The position numbers and the translations under genes are program-made. The notes under the pieces were generated by a model. It was not told the origin of the DNA and made no database searches. It saw only the letters and a list, made by a program, of their open reading frames with translations. A stretch of 64,000 nt of DNA from Bos javanicus (Eukaryota > Chordata > Mammalia > Artiodactyla > Bovidae): the NCBI RefSeq assembly GCF_032452875.1, contig NC_083868.1:35568537-35632536 (forward strand). The letters are read 5' to 3'. Below, in pieces: positions 22,255-33,876 of this stretch (its first letter is position 1; every line of letters starts with the position of its first letter).

Positions 22255-22390
22255 CGATAAAATATTTATTGAACACATTGTATGTATAAATTACCCTGTT
22301 GGGAACTGCAAAAAATCCAGCAACAATTAAGATTTGTTCTCTCAAGGAATTTATAATTTAATAACTTAGTATAACACATAAAAATTTTAA
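22255..22390 (-). mobile_element. L2 LINE 3' end
   Basis: AAATATTTATTGAACACATTG, CTGTTGGGAACTGC and TTCTCTCAAGGAATTTATAA match the reverse of the L2 tail (AATAAATATTTGTTGAATG; CTCCTTGAGG). Confidence 0.6.
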
Positions 22391-22985
22391 ATAGGGACTA
22401 AAAAAATGTAATTAAAGTTCTTTGACACACAGAGGAAATAATAATAATGGATTTTTTTGTTTGTTTAAAATACTGCAGTTGACATTGGGAAGTTGATTAT
22501 AAGTCATGCTTTACTCATTTTTATCTGTTCATAGTAGATGGATGATATGATGAGAATTTCCCACTACTTATCAGTATTATCTGGCTTTAAGTATTTTTTA
22601 TGTACATCAATAATATCATCTTCTTATAGAGAGTTTAATTGATCTGTTTACCAAAAAGATGTTATTTTAAGACCAATAATTAGGGATGTATTATTGGTAT
22701 ATTTTTGAAAAAATTGAAAAAAATTTAATTTTTTAAAATATGACATTATTCACATATTTTGTTTATCATGATTTTTCTTTTTCTTATCAAGAAAGAAACA
22801 AATAGCTTTAAGATTAACTTAAATAGAAAGATATTTGGGTGAATAATGTGGCATGTTGAAAAAAGTTTACAAAAATTTAAAAGAATATAATATGGTACAA
22901 ACACTGTTTTATCTGTTTGAAATAATATGTAAAATGCTAGCAATCTGTACATCATAGAACAAGCATTTATATTCCTGTTTTTGGT
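22391..22985. other. Unique, very AT-rich DNA
   Basis: Nothing recognised. Long A/T tracts give spurious frames such as that at 22746-22955. Confidence 0.5.
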
Positions 22986-23186
22986 ATGTGTGCTCAGTCA
23001 TTCAATCATGTCCAACTCTTTGTGACCCCACTGACTGTAGCCCACCAGGCTCCTCTGTCCATGGGATTTTCCAGGCAAGAGTACTGGAGCAGGTTGCCAT
23101 TTACTTCTCCAGATGATCCTCCCAACCCAGGGATCGAACCCAAGTCTCTTGCGTCTCCTGCACTGGCAGGTGGATTCTTTATCACT
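22986..23186 (-). mobile_element. Bov-tA SINE, near full length
   Basis: Minus-strand element: Bov-A body (GTCCAACTCTTTGTGACCCC ...), box-B complement GGGATCGAACCCAAGTC, and tRNA head complement GGCAGGTGGATTCTTTATCA. No TSD seen. Confidence 0.92.
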
Positions 23187-23829
23187 GTGTCGATATATTG
23201 TACCCTTAATCTTTTATTGCCTATTATTTGTTAAAATATTAAAGAGCATTGAACAGGCTAATATAATGTAAAGTCTTCCCATCTGAGAATTAATTGTGGT
23301 TGAAATATGGCAAAAATCGTTCTAGTACTTAACAATGCAGATATGGTAATTCTAAGGTAGCAAGTTTATCATCATCTAGATTCAGTCCAGATTATCATAC
23401 AGTAAGTTAAATTTAAGTGCCCCCCTTAAAAATGACTCTGCATATTTGATGGTTATTTGGCAAAGCTATCTCCTTGACTCCTTCACCAAAAAAGAATTAC
23501 CTCACCAATAACAAAGTCTTGGACATACTGTCTTTATGGACTGAACATAGAACTAAGTTCTCATATGAACTGAGAACCTATACCCTGGTTCTCATTGTAT
23601 GTCTGTGGTGAAAGGTAACTTAAAACAGATAATGCATTACGTGTGTCTGCACATGCATGTGTATGTTTCCCTGTCCTGATATCATGTTTCTCCTAGATAT
23701 GCAGGTACACTTACACAATGGGATGTTCTCTATTCATTACTTGGTACTTAAATGTAAACTGCAGTGGGTGACTTTTAACCTTGGGGTAAAAGGAGGCAGG
23801 TCCTGAGTCTGTTATGATCCATCTAAGTC
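23187..23829. other. Unique DNA
   Basis: Nothing recognised beyond a short TG-rich patch (about 23638-23670). Confidence 0.5.
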
Positions 23830-23940
23830 AGTATTTCTCAAGCTTGATAAAACACTGAAATTTCCTGGGAAACAGAGGGTCTCAATTTTTTTGGTAAAAA
23901 TCTTCCCAGATGATTATAAAGCATAGTCAAGTTTGCAGCT
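23830..23940 (+). mobile_element. Possible MER5-type relic
   Basis: AGTATTTCTCAAGCTTG at the left and TCTTCCCAGATGATTATAAA at the right resemble the ends and interior of MER5A. The terminal inverted repeat on the right is not clear. Confidence 0.5.
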
Positions 23941-24139
23941 TGTTATTTTAAAATTAAAAACGAGGTGTTTTGTTTTATCACCACATTCTTGCCACTTTCC
24001 CATCCGAATCTGTTTACTTGAATCCTGCCAATCTTCGATTAAGACAGGCATTGAGTTCTTCAGTGATGGCAAAAACAGCTTATCCTTCATTCTATAACTG
24101 TGAGCATATTTGGGGGATGTTTTAATTCAGAAGAATAAA

Positions 24140-24250
24140 TAATTGTTTGTGCCAACTCTATGTAATACATTGTGCTAGTTACCACTAGAAATACAAAGAT
24201 GAATTTGATGGAGCATTTGCAATCAAGGAGCTTGAAATTTGTGGAAAGAG
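24140..24250 (-). mobile_element. L2 LINE 3' fragment
   Basis: CATTGTGCTAGTTACCACTAG, AATACAAAGATGAATTTGA and AATCAAGGAGCTTGAAATT match the reverse of the L2 3' end ('aagctccttgag', 'ttcatctttgtat'). Confidence 0.65.
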
Positions 24251-24299
24251 AAACATATGCACAAAGATTTTTCATATTAGAAAAATTTAAAGGCAGTTT

Positions 24300-24458
24300 T
24301 CACAACAATGGCTACATATTTGAATCACCTGGTAAGTTAAAAAAAAAAATACTGATGGCTAGTCCCACCCCTAGAAATGCTGATATTAAATCTGAACTGC
24401 ATCAGAAGTCTTTAAGTGTTTCTCCAGTCAGTAATTCTCCAGGGTTCACAGCAAGATA
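24300..24458 (+). mobile_element. MER5A-like relic
   Basis: TTGAATCACCTGGTAAGTTA, a poly(A) run, then ACTGATGGCTAGTCCCACCC and AGAAATGCTGATATTAAATC resemble MER5A's 'atcacctgg', 'cccacccc' and 'ctgat' blocks. Confidence 0.55.
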
Positions 24459-24524
24459 ACAAAGTGCTACAACAATGGGGAAGCGAAAGTTCTTTGAGGA
24501 AGAGGTAGCATTCACTATTAATAG

Positions 24525-24745
24525 AAACTAATCATCATGAGCTTACTATATACTCAAATCTTTACATAATTTAACTTAGCCATCACAATGACCCTTAAAA
24601 CTGGGTCATAGAAAACAAAGTAAATGGAATCTTAGAAAACTTGAATAACTTACCCAAAGCCAACCATCTGGTGGAGCCCAAACTGGAACCCAGAGATTCT
24701 GACTTCAGGACTTCTTCTCTCAAATACTGTGTTATTCTTCCTAAA
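24525..24745 (+). mobile_element. MIR SINE
   Basis: Plus-strand MIR in order: GAGCTTACTATATACTCAAA, TAATTTAACTTAGCCATCAC, CTTGAATAACTTACCCAAAG and GGAGCCCAAACTGGAACCCA, ending with GACTTCAGG. Diverged but colinear. Confidence 0.75.
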
Positions 24746-24814
24746 GAATGGAAATTTAGGAAGTAAATGAATGAAAAAAACACTTCAGGAAAATAGCTTG
24801 GAGTAACATTAACA

Positions 24815-25230
24815 GACAAGGGCCCTGGAGCCAGTCTTGTTCCCCTTTGAATCTTGGCTCTCCCACAGCTTCCTTGGTGGCTCAGATGGTGAAGAGTCCA
24901 CCAAAATTTCAGGAGACCCAGGTTCAATCCCTGGGTTGGGGAGATCCCCTGGAGAAGGGAACAGCAACCCATTCCAGCAATCTTGCCTGGAGAATTTCAT
25001 GGAAAGAGGAGCCTGGTGGGCCACAGTCCTCTGGGTCACAAAGAATCAGACATGACAGCAACTTTTACTTTCATACACTTTCACATTCTCCAGGCTTTAT
25101 TGGTGACTAGTCATTTGCCTAGATTCTCTGTGCCTCAATTTCCTCTTATATACAAGGGATAATAAGATCAATTGCTTGAGTTGTTGTGAGGATACAATGA
25201 GTTACTACATTAATATTAGCAATCATAATT
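24815..25230 (-). mobile_element. MIR SINE split by Bov-tA
   Basis: The left part (GGGCCCTGGAGCCAGTCTTG ... TTGAATCTTGGCTCTCCCA) and right part (TCTCTGTGCCTCAATTTCC ... GAGTTGTTGTGAGGATACAA) are the consecutive halves of a minus-strand MIR. The SINE at 24870-25062 lies between them. Confidence 0.78.
24870..25062 (+). mobile_element. Bov-tA SINE inside MIR
   Basis: Head CTTCCTTGGTGGCTCAGATG, box-B-like GGTTCAATCCC, Bov-A body and an AATCAGACATGACAGCAACT end. Substituted at several CpGs. Confidence 0.92.
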
Positions 25231-25444
25231 ATTGTTTTGAGGAAAAGAAAAACTACTGGAAAACTGAAATGCCTGGCTGTGGGATGATTGAGGATCTGGT
25301 GCGTTAAATCATGAGGAGTAGAGTGGCCTATAGTTAGCCTGACTGTAATTCTAGGTTTGTATCTATTTTCTTATAATATTGATAGTGCCTGTTTTTTCTT
25401 AAATGTGGGGCAATAGGGAGAAGATCTATCATAATGAAAACATA
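25231..25444. other. Unique spacer
   Basis: No recognised element between the MIR and the Tigger copy. Confidence 0.5.
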
Positions 25445-26028
25445 CAGGCATACCTTTTTATTGAGCTTCACAGTTACTGCAGATTTTACACAAACAGGAG
25501 GTTTGTGGCAATCCTGCATTATCAGATGATAGCATTTTTTAGCAATAAAGCATTTCCAAAATTAAGGTATGCTCATTGTTTTATTAAATATAATGCTACT
25601 GTACACAACTGACTACAGTATAGTATGCTGCTGCTGCTAAGTCACTTCAGTTGTGTTTGACTCTGTGCAACCCCATAGATGGCAGCCCACCAGGTTCCCC
25701 CACCCCTGGGATTCTCCAGGCAAGAACACTGGAGTGGGTTGACATTTCCTTCTCCAATGCAGGAAAGTGAAAAGTGAAAGTGAAGTCGCTCAGTCGTGTC
25801 CAACTCTTCGCGACCCCATGGACTGCAGCCTACCAGGCTCCTCCATCCATGGGATTTTCCAGGCAAGAGTACTGGAGTTGGGTGCCATTGCCTTCTCTGA
25901 CAGTATAGTATAAATATAACTTTCCATGCACTGGGAAAGCATAATGTTTGTACAACTCACTTTATTGCCCTATTCACTTTACTGAAGTGGTCTGGAACAG
26001 TACCCACAATATTTCTGAGGTACACCTG
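25445..26028 (+). mobile_element. Tigger (pogo-type) DNA transposon relic, interrupted by BovA2
   Basis: The left end CAGGCATACC with ATTGAGCTTCACAGTTACTG and the right end TTCTGAGGTACACCTG form the Tigger1-like terminal inverted repeats. The interior GGAGGTTTGTGGCAATCCTG and, right of the SINE, ATAACTTTCCATGCACTGGG and CTTTACTGAAGTGGTCTGGA match the ends of Tigger1. A TA dinucleotide precedes the left end. There is no transposase, so it is an internally deleted, non-autonomous copy. Confidence 0.8.
25627..25899 (-). mobile_element. BovA2 SINE in Tigger, perfect 12-bp TSD
   Basis: Full-length minus-strand BovA2 with a (CTG)n left edge. Target-site duplication ACAGTATAGTAT lies at 25615-25626 and 25900-25911. 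Removing the SINE and one TSD copy restores a contiguous Tigger end, so the SINE is younger. Confidence 0.96.
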
Positions 26029-27199
26029 TGTCATGCTGTAACAGACCAAGTGAAGGGTTTAGAGGGAGAACCATTCAGTTGGACTTTGAGTTAAGAAGTG
26101 CCATAATCAGAAAAAAATAAGATCTGTGCTTTATAAAGATAACTCCAGCAACAGTGTGTTGGATGGATTGCAAATTGTAAAATTTGACAATTTCCAAATG
26201 CAAAGTGGTGTAAACACATGCTTTGAGAAATATAGTGGGCACTTGGGGACATAAATCAAGGGGAAAAGATTGAGAATGGGATGTATCCTAGGAAAACTGG
26301 ATCTTTAATCTTTGAAGTCAGGGATCAAGCCAGGAATTGTTTCATTATTAAGGCCATGTGTAGCTTGAAACACTCAAAAAGACCCAGCCTCAATAAGTTT
26401 GGCCAAACTGCCAGTGGTGTGTGGGTTTGGATTTTTCTCTCTCCAGGAAATTATAACAATTCAGACCAGACTAGAAGACACAGGGTCATATCTCATCATT
26501 TATGGCCCATGGCCTGGGAATGGGGACTAGGTGGTCAAGCTCAACTGTGTAATAGTGGAAAGGAGAAAGGAGATAGTGTGAATGGAGAAAGGAGACCAGA
26601 AAGAGAGGTGATTGCCATCAGATCTTATAAAAAATAACTGCCATTCATTTAAATGAACAGGGAGAGTAGCTCATAGGGAACAGTAAGTCCCATTGTTTTC
26701 CTTATTTTGGTGATTTTCACATGGATAAGATACGTCAGCCCAAGATTCTTTTAAAAGAACATATCACCTCTCACATAACATTCCAGAAACATGGCAAATA
26801 GCGAGTGTGACTGCAGAGTGAACCTATGAGTGGAAATTGAAGCCAGAATTTCTGCATTCCTTGCAAGTACCCATAGTTCCTTTAATTATACTCAGGGTTT
26901 GTAAACAGAAAGTGCTTCATAGATGTAGAGAATCCAAGAGGTAATCCAAAAAATAAAATAAAATAAATATATGGTCTGGCACCACCAAACCAGATTAAAG
27001 CAACATTATTTACTAAGGAAGAGAAATATTTTGGAAAAATCGTAGTAACGATGGAATCACAAGCAAAATGCTACTTATTTGTGACTGAGGGAGAGATTGT
27101 CAATTTTGATAAATGTAACAAAGATGAAGGAAATAAAATGAGGGAAATGACTTACATTTTAAAATTACACTTTTAAGAGAAAAAAATATTTATCTACCT
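26029..27199. other. Unique DNA; 118-codon frame probably chance
   Basis: A plus frame runs from an ATG at 26281 to 26637. Its translation is rich in charged and aromatic residues but has no recognisable domain, and no splice or promoter context supports it. An (AAAAT)n-like stretch lies at 26949-26969. Confidence 0.5.
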
Positions 27200-27210
27200 A
27201 TCATCACATT

Positions 27211-27919
27211 GAGGACAGTGAAAAGTTGGCTTAAAGCTCAACATTCAGAAAACTAAAATCATGGCATCCGGTCCCATCACTTCATGAGAAATAGATGGGG
27301 AAACAGTGGAAACAGTGTCAGACGTTATTTTGGGGGGCTCCAAAATCACTGCAGATGGTGATTGCAGCCATGAAATTAAAAGACACTTACTCCTTGGAAG
27401 GAAAGTTATGACCAACCTAGATAGCATATTCAAAAGCAGAGACATTACTTCGCCAAAAAATGTCTGTCTAGTCAAGGCTATGGTTTTTCCGGTAGTCATG
27501 TATGGATGTGAGAGTTGGACTGTGAAGAAAGCTGAGCACTGAAGAACTGATGCTTTTGACCTGTGGTGTTGGAAAAGACTCTTGAGAGTCCCTTGGACTG
27601 CAAGGAGATCCAACTAGTCCACTCTAAAGGAGATCAGTCCTGGCTGTTCATTGGAAGGACTGATGTTGAAGCTGAAATTCCAGTACTTCGGCCACCTCAT
27701 GCCAAGAGTTGACTCATTGGAAAAGACTCTGATGCTGGGAGGGATTGGGGCAGGAGGAGAAAGGGATGACAAAGGATGAGATGGCTGTATGGCATCACAG
27801 ACACGATGGATGTGAGTTTGAGTGAACTCCGGGAGTTGGTGATGGACAGGGAGGCCTGGCGTGCTGCAATTCATGGGGTCACAAAGAGTCGGACATGACT
27901 GAGCAACTGAACTGAACTG
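27211..27919 (+). mobile_element. BovB LINE 3' end with 11-bp TSD
   Basis: 5'-truncated BovB starting at the GTGAAAAGTTGGCTTAAAGC region and ending GAACTGAACTG. Target-site duplication ATCATCACATT lies at 27200-27210 and 27920-27930. A partial C-terminal frame persists at 27306-27542 (SKITADGDCSHEIKRHLL ... MYGCESWTVKKAEH) but stops follow. It lacks endonuclease and RT. Confidence 0.96.
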
Positions 27920-27930
27920 ATCATCACATT

Positions 27931-28829
27931 TCCAAACTTTCCTTTGAGAGAGAGAGAAAAAACATCCTAGAGTCCATTATTTCGATGATTACTGAAAATA
28001 TTTTTTACATTTCTCTTCCATCTACTTCTACTATTAAATATCTCCATCTTGTTTTACTAATTCATGTTTGTCTAAATTTTTATGTTTTACAGGCTCATTA
28101 GAATTGTTTTGCCTCTTATCCAGATTTCCATCTATGTAACTTTAAGAAATCTCTGATGCCAATATGAAACTCATAAAATTTGGTAGTGAATCAGACCAAC
28201 AATTTAGGAGGTAGTTTCAGGGAAAGTTCAGTTGTATTTAAAAACATCTGCAAAGTACTTTTTCCCTGGAGCATCCAGAAGGCACACATGAAGTTGATTG
28301 AGACTATTAGACATGAAGTATTTCAATCAAAGTTATCATTCCACCAGAAGTAATCATTTGTTCCACTTATTAGCAATTAACATGTGGCTTATCACATGAT
28401 TCATTAGCACACTTCTGCTGGTATCCAATTTGCTTTCCCAGAATTCCTCTCACACTCCCTGGCAGGAAGTCACCATGGTGACATCTGTTTCTTGTAGAGC
28501 TATCAAGAACGATAAGCCACTTCTTGTGTTGCTTAAGTCATAGATTCTTTCCCCTTTTCTCCAACAGCTAATACGTTCTTTTTCTGCCATATGGAAAAGA
28601 TAAATACCAGAACTTAAAATATCAGAATAAAAGAGAAATGAGAATGAAACTCTTTGAACATTGACCATGAAGGAAATACTTATGGAGTGTGTTCAAAGGT
28701 GTTGGACTCTTTGTGTTATTTTTATTAAATTAGTGACCACATCAAAAATATGTTGGCTAGCAAAAATTTTCCTTTAGTCAATCTATTCAAATATTCAAAT
28801 GGACACAAACTGTTAAAACCATACACTTT
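27931..28829. other. Unique AT-rich DNA
   Basis: Nothing recognised. A short (GA)n run lies at 27946-27958. Confidence 0.5.
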
Positions 28830-29400
28830 TTTTTATTTATTGCTATGTGATAAACACCCAAAACTTAATATCTTGAAATTACATTGTTATTATCCTAATG
28901 AATCTGGGGCTTGACTGAGCTCACAGGGTGGTCTCAGATGAAGTCTTCTGTACCCTTGCAGTGAGATATCAGCAGGAGATATACTCATCTGAAGACTCGA
29001 CAGGACTATGTAGCCATAAGGGTTCACTCATGTGCCTGACAGTTGAAGTTTGTTGGCCCTAAGTTTAGCTGGTGTTATAAACTTTAACATCTTAAACCTA
29101 CCTCTCCATGGGCCATGGGCTTCCCACAGCATGGTAGCTTGGTTTCAAGATGGAATGTCCAAAGAGCAAGTGTCCCACAATACCTAGGCAATAAGACACA
29201 AGTCTCTTGTGATCCAGATTCAGGAGTCAAATGGCATCTCTTCTGTTATATTCTAGTGTTCAAAAGTAAGTTACAGTGTCAACTTAAGTTCAAGAGAAAG
29301 GGACCACCCAAGGGCCTAGATACATCAGGAGTCATGCCTCACTGGGGAGCCATCTTTGAAGATCAGTTACCAGATCTCAAATTAAGACTTTATATAAAAA
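28830..29400 (-). mobile_element. Probable old LTR (MaLR/ERVL-like)
   Basis: The plus strand opens with GCTATGTGATAAACACCCAA and continues with CTTGACTGAGCTCACAGGG, CATCTGAAGACTCGACAGGA, CCTCTCCATGGGCCATGGGC, TTCCCACAGCATGGTAGCTT and CAAGATGGAATGTCCAAAGA, the layout of an antisense mammalian LTR. Family and ends are uncertain. The frame at 29115-29450 falls inside it. Confidence 0.5.
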
Positions 29401-29619
29401 TCCAGAGAGAACCTCTATGTAAAAAGAAAAAATTGAACTTATTCATTTAATGTCTCAGATTACTCTACACAATACCGAAAGATCAATATATTGAGTTTCA
29501 TCTTTATGACAGTATGTTAGCAAAAATATGTCTCATAAGTCAGGTTTCAGACTACTCCCATTACTGAAATATTCATATTTTAGGTAAAAAGTTTCCTTCT
29601 TTTTGAGTATTGATCATTT

Positions 29620-29850
29620 TAAATAATGATTGCTACCATTTATTTAGCATTAACAATGTTCCAAAGAGCTGTTACTTTCATAAAAACCTATAAAAGAAGT
29701 ATGATTATTTTCCCACTTTATGGATATATCAGTAGAGAGAGGCTCAGAGATTAAGAATTTACTAAGAACCACATAGCTAGTGAATGACAAAACTACAATT
29801 TGACTTTAGGAAATATGGATCCAAAGTGCATGCTCTTAAATGTAAGATCT
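29620..29850 (+). mobile_element. MIR SINE, nearly full length
   Basis: In order: GCTACCATTTATTTAGCATT, AAAAACCTATAAAAGAAGTA, TTTCCCACTTTATGGATATA, AGAGAGAGGCTCAGAGATTA, CCACATAGCTAGTGAATGA and a CATGCTCTTAA end. Confidence 0.82.
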
Positions 29851-30168
29851 GCTGTGAAGACCTATACTAAGACACAGCATCACAGTTACTAGTAATGTGG
29901 TTGTGTTATCCTGCAATATAGAATCTAAATCTAGGGCAGGGTTTTGGCTAGTATTAATTTCCTACAGCCAAGGACTGCTAGAAAATACCTGGAGTTGAAT
30001 AAGTTGAGTTTGTTTTGCACCATAGCATGGAAAATCACACAACTTGGAAAGCTGTGGTATCTGCAAAAGAGTTTTAGAAATACCTATTTTCAATTTGAAC
30101 TTTGGTTGGATGACTTTCGGGAGGGGTTAAGGAAGGGAGGATTTACCCAAGTCTAGATGCTGTCAGAA

Positions 30169-30362
30169 TCCACTAGGGCTTCCTTTGTGGCTCAGCTGGT
30201 AAAGAATCTGCCTGCAATGCAGGAGACAGGTTTGATCTCTGGGTTGGGAAGATCCCCTGGAGAAAGGAAAAGCTACCTACTCCAGTATTCTGACCTGGAG
30301 AATTCCAATGGGGTTACAAAGAGTCAGACACAACTGAGTGACTTTCGCTTTCCTTCACTTAC
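30169..30362 (+). mobile_element. Bov-tA SINE with 14-bp TSD
   Basis: Full head and a body with internal deletions: the segment between GAATTCCAATGGGG and the normal CATGGACAGAGGAGCC region is shortened. Target-site duplication AGATGCTGTCAGAA lies at 30155-30168 and 30363-30376. Confidence 0.95.
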
Positions 30363-30376
30363 AGATGCTGTCAGAA

Positions 30377-31112
30377 AGTGAGTGCAAATCTATGATTGGC
30401 TATCTCAAAAAATTCTACCTATAAAAAGAAGAAAAGGCTGGGGTGAGGATCAAGCTGTAACTAGTGAAGAATCAGCAGTCACTCAAGTTAGTCATGAGAA
30501 GATGATTGCTATTTTGTGGTTTACACAATGACCTTGTTTTCTGTTGGCACCTAGACAAAATTGTGCAATGGTCTTGCTTTTGTCTCATTTTATCATGGTC
30601 TCAGAGTGACCTCATCTGATCTTGGTATTCTTTGAGATTGTGTCCAGAAGAACAGAATGGCCTAACTGTAAGGGCCAGGCCAGCTTTTAAGACACTAGGG
30701 CCTTGTTGCTCATGTCAGGCCAGTTTCTGGATATCAGGGACTGCTTTTAATATTTCTTAGTTGGTTGAATTTTTCAAGTGAATATAGTATGTCCTATTTC
30801 TTTTAGCACATTATTAATTTATTTTAATACTTAAGATGTTGAATTAAATACCTAATAGACACTTTATATTTGCAACTTGTAATTTCTAGGTAATATTAAT
30901 AAAATATTTTATTAAAGATCATTTTATTTTTAATTATAAAATGCATATTTTAAATGAGTTATTATTATATTTGGGGGAAATTTTTTCCTAAAAAAAGCAA
31001 ATCTCTAATGTTTTAATAGACTTAAAGGGGTAAAGCTTATACTGACAGACTGATTTTATATTAATTAAGTATTTGTTTTAATATTTATGTTAAGCTGCTA
31101 CTTTTACATTAG
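30377..31112. other. Unique DNA
   Basis: The left part (to about 30760) is less AT-rich and could be an unrecognised LTR relic. The right part is AT-rich. No coding or RNA gene seen. Confidence 0.45.
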
Positions 31113-31393
31113 AATTGTTCCTTGAATAACATGGGTTTGAACTCCATGGGTCCATTTATATAAGGATATTTTTCAGTAGTAAATGCCACAGTACTATAGT
31201 GGCTCGTGGTTAGTTAAATCTGTGACTATGGAACTGTGTATACTAAGGAATGGTGTGTAAGGTGGGTCAATTATAAATTATCCTCAGATTTTCAACTGAT
31301 TGGAGGGTTAGAAACTTGCCTTTCAGTTGAAAATCTGCATTGTTTGAGGGTCAACCCATAAACCCTGCATTGTTTGAAGGTCAACCATAATTG
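31113..31393 (+). mobile_element. Tigger-type DNA transposon relic (Tigger2-like ends)
   Basis: Left TTCCTTGAATAACATGGG and right CATTGTTTGAAGGTCAACC are imperfect terminal inverted repeats of the 'GTTGACCCTTGAACAAC' type, with GTTTGAACTCCATGGGTCC next to the left one. The right end carries a partial duplication (GCATTGTTTGAGGGTCAACC, then the same again). It holds a perfect 14-bp inverted repeat, CAGATTTTCAACTG at 31285-31298 and its complement at 31324-31337. Non-coding. Confidence 0.7.
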
Positions 31394-31682
31394 CTTTTAG
31401 CATCATTTTCTATACTATTTGTATTAAAAAAAAAAAAAAAACCTGGTATTTTGAATACAGATAAACTGAGAAGTCACTGGGATATATAAGATTCATAGGA
31501 ATCCAATGTTAAATGTTCTTAATATACTGCAATTAAATCGACTTTTTTTTTTTTTTTTAAACACATTGAGCCATTTTGGATGACAGGGTTAAATGTCCTT
31601 AAGCTTTAAGGCAGAGTTCAAGAAAACAGACCTGATACCATTCAGCAGTTGCTAAAATTCAGCATTCAGATTAAGGAGTGCT
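31394..31682. other. Unique DNA with poly(A) and poly(T) tracts
   Basis: An A-run lies at about 31425-31441 and a T-run at 31543-31558. Neither is attached to a recognisable element. Confidence 0.5.
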
Positions 31683-31696
31683 ACAAGGTATTTCAG

Positions 31697-32219
31697 GAAA
31701 GTTATGACCAACCTAGATAACATACTGAAAAGCAGAGACATTACTTTGCCAACAAAGGTCCATCTAGTCAAGGCTATGGTTTTTCCAGTGGTCATGTACG
31801 GATGCAAGAGTTGGACTGTGAAGAAAGCTGAGCGCTGAAGAATTGATGCTTTAGAACTGTGATGTTGGAGAAGACTCTTGAGAGTCCCTTGGACTGCAAG
31901 GAGATCCAACCAGTCTATTCTAAAGGAGATCAGCCCTGGGTGTTCTTTGGAAGGAATGATGCTAAAGCTGAAACTCCAGTACTTTGGCCACCTCATGCGA
32001 AGAGTTGACTCATTGGAAAAGACTCTGATGCTGGGAGGGATTGGGGGCAGGAGGAGAAGGGGATGACAGAGGATGAGATGGCTGGATGGCATCACCGACT
32101 CGATGGACATAAGAGTCTGAGTGAACTCCAGGAGATGGTGATGAACAGGGAGGCCTGGCGTGCTGTGATTCATGGGGTCGCAAAGAGTCGGACATGACTG
32201 AGCAACTGAACTAAACTGA
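31697..32219 (+). mobile_element. BovB LINE 3' end with 14-bp TSD
   Basis: 523-bp 5'-truncated BovB that begins at GAAAGTTATGACCAACCTAG and ends CTAAACTGA. Target-site duplication ACAAGGTATTTCAG lies at 31683-31696 and 32220-32233. It retains the LVKAMVFPV- and RVPWTARRSNQSILKEISPG-type C-terminal wording in broken frames. Confidence 0.97.
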
Positions 32220-32259
32220 ACAAGGTATTTCAGTAGAAAAAAAAAATTATTCTGAGTTC

Positions 32260-32525
32260 CTGGAGTACTAAAGTCCGTTTCTCTGACTACACAATACTAT
32301 TTATCCTTCAAGATTCAGTTCTGTTTACCACTGCTTTGCTTGAGATAGACACTCATCCTTAGTGGCTCCTAATATCCTGTTCAAAATTTTGTCATAATTT
32401 TTGTCTCCTCCACTAGACTGTAGACACCTCAAGAAAGGAGTCATTCATCCCCTTACCTTAGTGTCTAACACAATACTTGCCCTCTAATCGATACTCACAA
32501 AATGCCTATTGAATGAATAAATGAA
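32260..32525 (+). mobile_element. L2 LINE 3' end
   Basis: TATTTATCCTTCAAGATTCA, CCTCCACTAGACTGTAGACA, CCTCAAGAAAGGAGTCATTC, TTAGTGTCTAACACAATACT and TATTGAATGAATAAATGAA follow the L2 3' end in order. Confidence 0.85.
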
Positions 32526-33796
32526 AACATGGATGAATATTTATTTTTTAATTTTTATTTTCAGTGTGGATACACTGGCTTACAAACAAATTTCTTTCTC
32601 AAAATTAACAAAGTTATAATACTATGACAAATGAAATTGCAATCTAACTCCATACAGCATGCAGTAAAACAGTTTATTTTAAAAGTAATTTTCTAACATA
32701 TATGATCTAACAATCCTTCATGTGAAGTTACTTTTTTTTTCTGTTCCCAGAAGACAAATGTTTTCTAAAGGCTGTTTTATTGTTTTGTTCTTGGAATCTG
32801 TTTCAGAAAATACAAAACAGGTGTGGATCATCTGTAGTCATTTAAAGAAACTAATGAAATTAATGAATTTTTAGTGTCTAGTTCAAAAAACATATGCATA
32901 TTCATGTCCTATGCAAATGAAACTATTGATATTTATAAATGCCATATTAAAAGTCTTTAAAATTAATATCATAACTTCAAAAAATGAACTTCAATGTCTA
33001 GAGTGCTAACAGAGGAACTAATAAAACAAACTTGTTAATTTATTGTTAATAAAATTAAGTTAACTTAATTATTAATTATTGTTTAACTTAATTACTAGTT
33101 ATTATTGTTAATTATTGCTAAGTTAATAAAATTTCTAGATATTTATAGCTAGATATATCTCATTAAATAATGTTGCTATATACTGTTATTCAGGAAAAAT
33201 TTATAATTTTCTTTTGAAGTCAGACTTTACAAAAAAGTTTTCTCCATAAATTAGTAGGTGACAATTATGGAATTTATCTTATTGTATTGATTCTTCCCAT
33301 TGTTAAACTTAACTGGAAGACAACAGCAACAAATACTGCCAACCAATCAATAATAATACCATAAATTGTTATTCTAAATGGACTAATTTTTGCATCCCTT
33401 ACAATCTCATGAAAGGTTGTATGTAAAGAAGATCTTGTTGGACTCCCTAAATAGCTGAAGATAAATATAAGGAGAAGATATCCAGGGAAGAGTTATTTTC
33501 CTTTGTTAAAAGAGAAACTTAGAAATATTTTATTCATGCTTCCTGATAAATGTGTTGGATTGTTTCCATTCTGGTATAATTAATTAATTAAACCAACCGT
33601 AGCAAACTCAATGAAATACAATCTAATTCCTTATTAAATTTAGAAATAGTTCAACAAATTTGTCACTTAAAATTAATTTATATAATTAATACTAATTTAA
33701 ATATTTTAGTGATTAATAATTAACTACATTGGGTTAATTAACTAACAATAATTAACTACAGTGGGTAGCAAATGGACACCCAATCCAATTTTTTCT
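32526..33796. other. Very AT-rich unique DNA
   Basis: Repeated TTAATTA/TAATTAA words (33030-33130, 33570-33765) and many A/T runs. No mobile element or gene seen. Confidence 0.55.
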
Positions 33797-33876
33797 GTCT
33801 GGAAAATCCCGGGGACAGAGGACCCTGGCAGGCTACAGTCCATGGGATCACAAAGAGCTGGACATGACTGAAGCAC
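33797..33876 (+). mobile_element. Bov-tA 3' fragment, ~80 bp
   Basis: Only the distal Bov-A body is present (TCTGGAAAATCCCGGGGACA ... GAGCTGGACATGACTGAAGC). Confidence 0.85.

Noticed and set aside
26281..26637. 118-codon frame with an ATG start
   Set aside because: No recognisable domain or supporting gene structure. Length is within chance for less AT-rich unique sequence.
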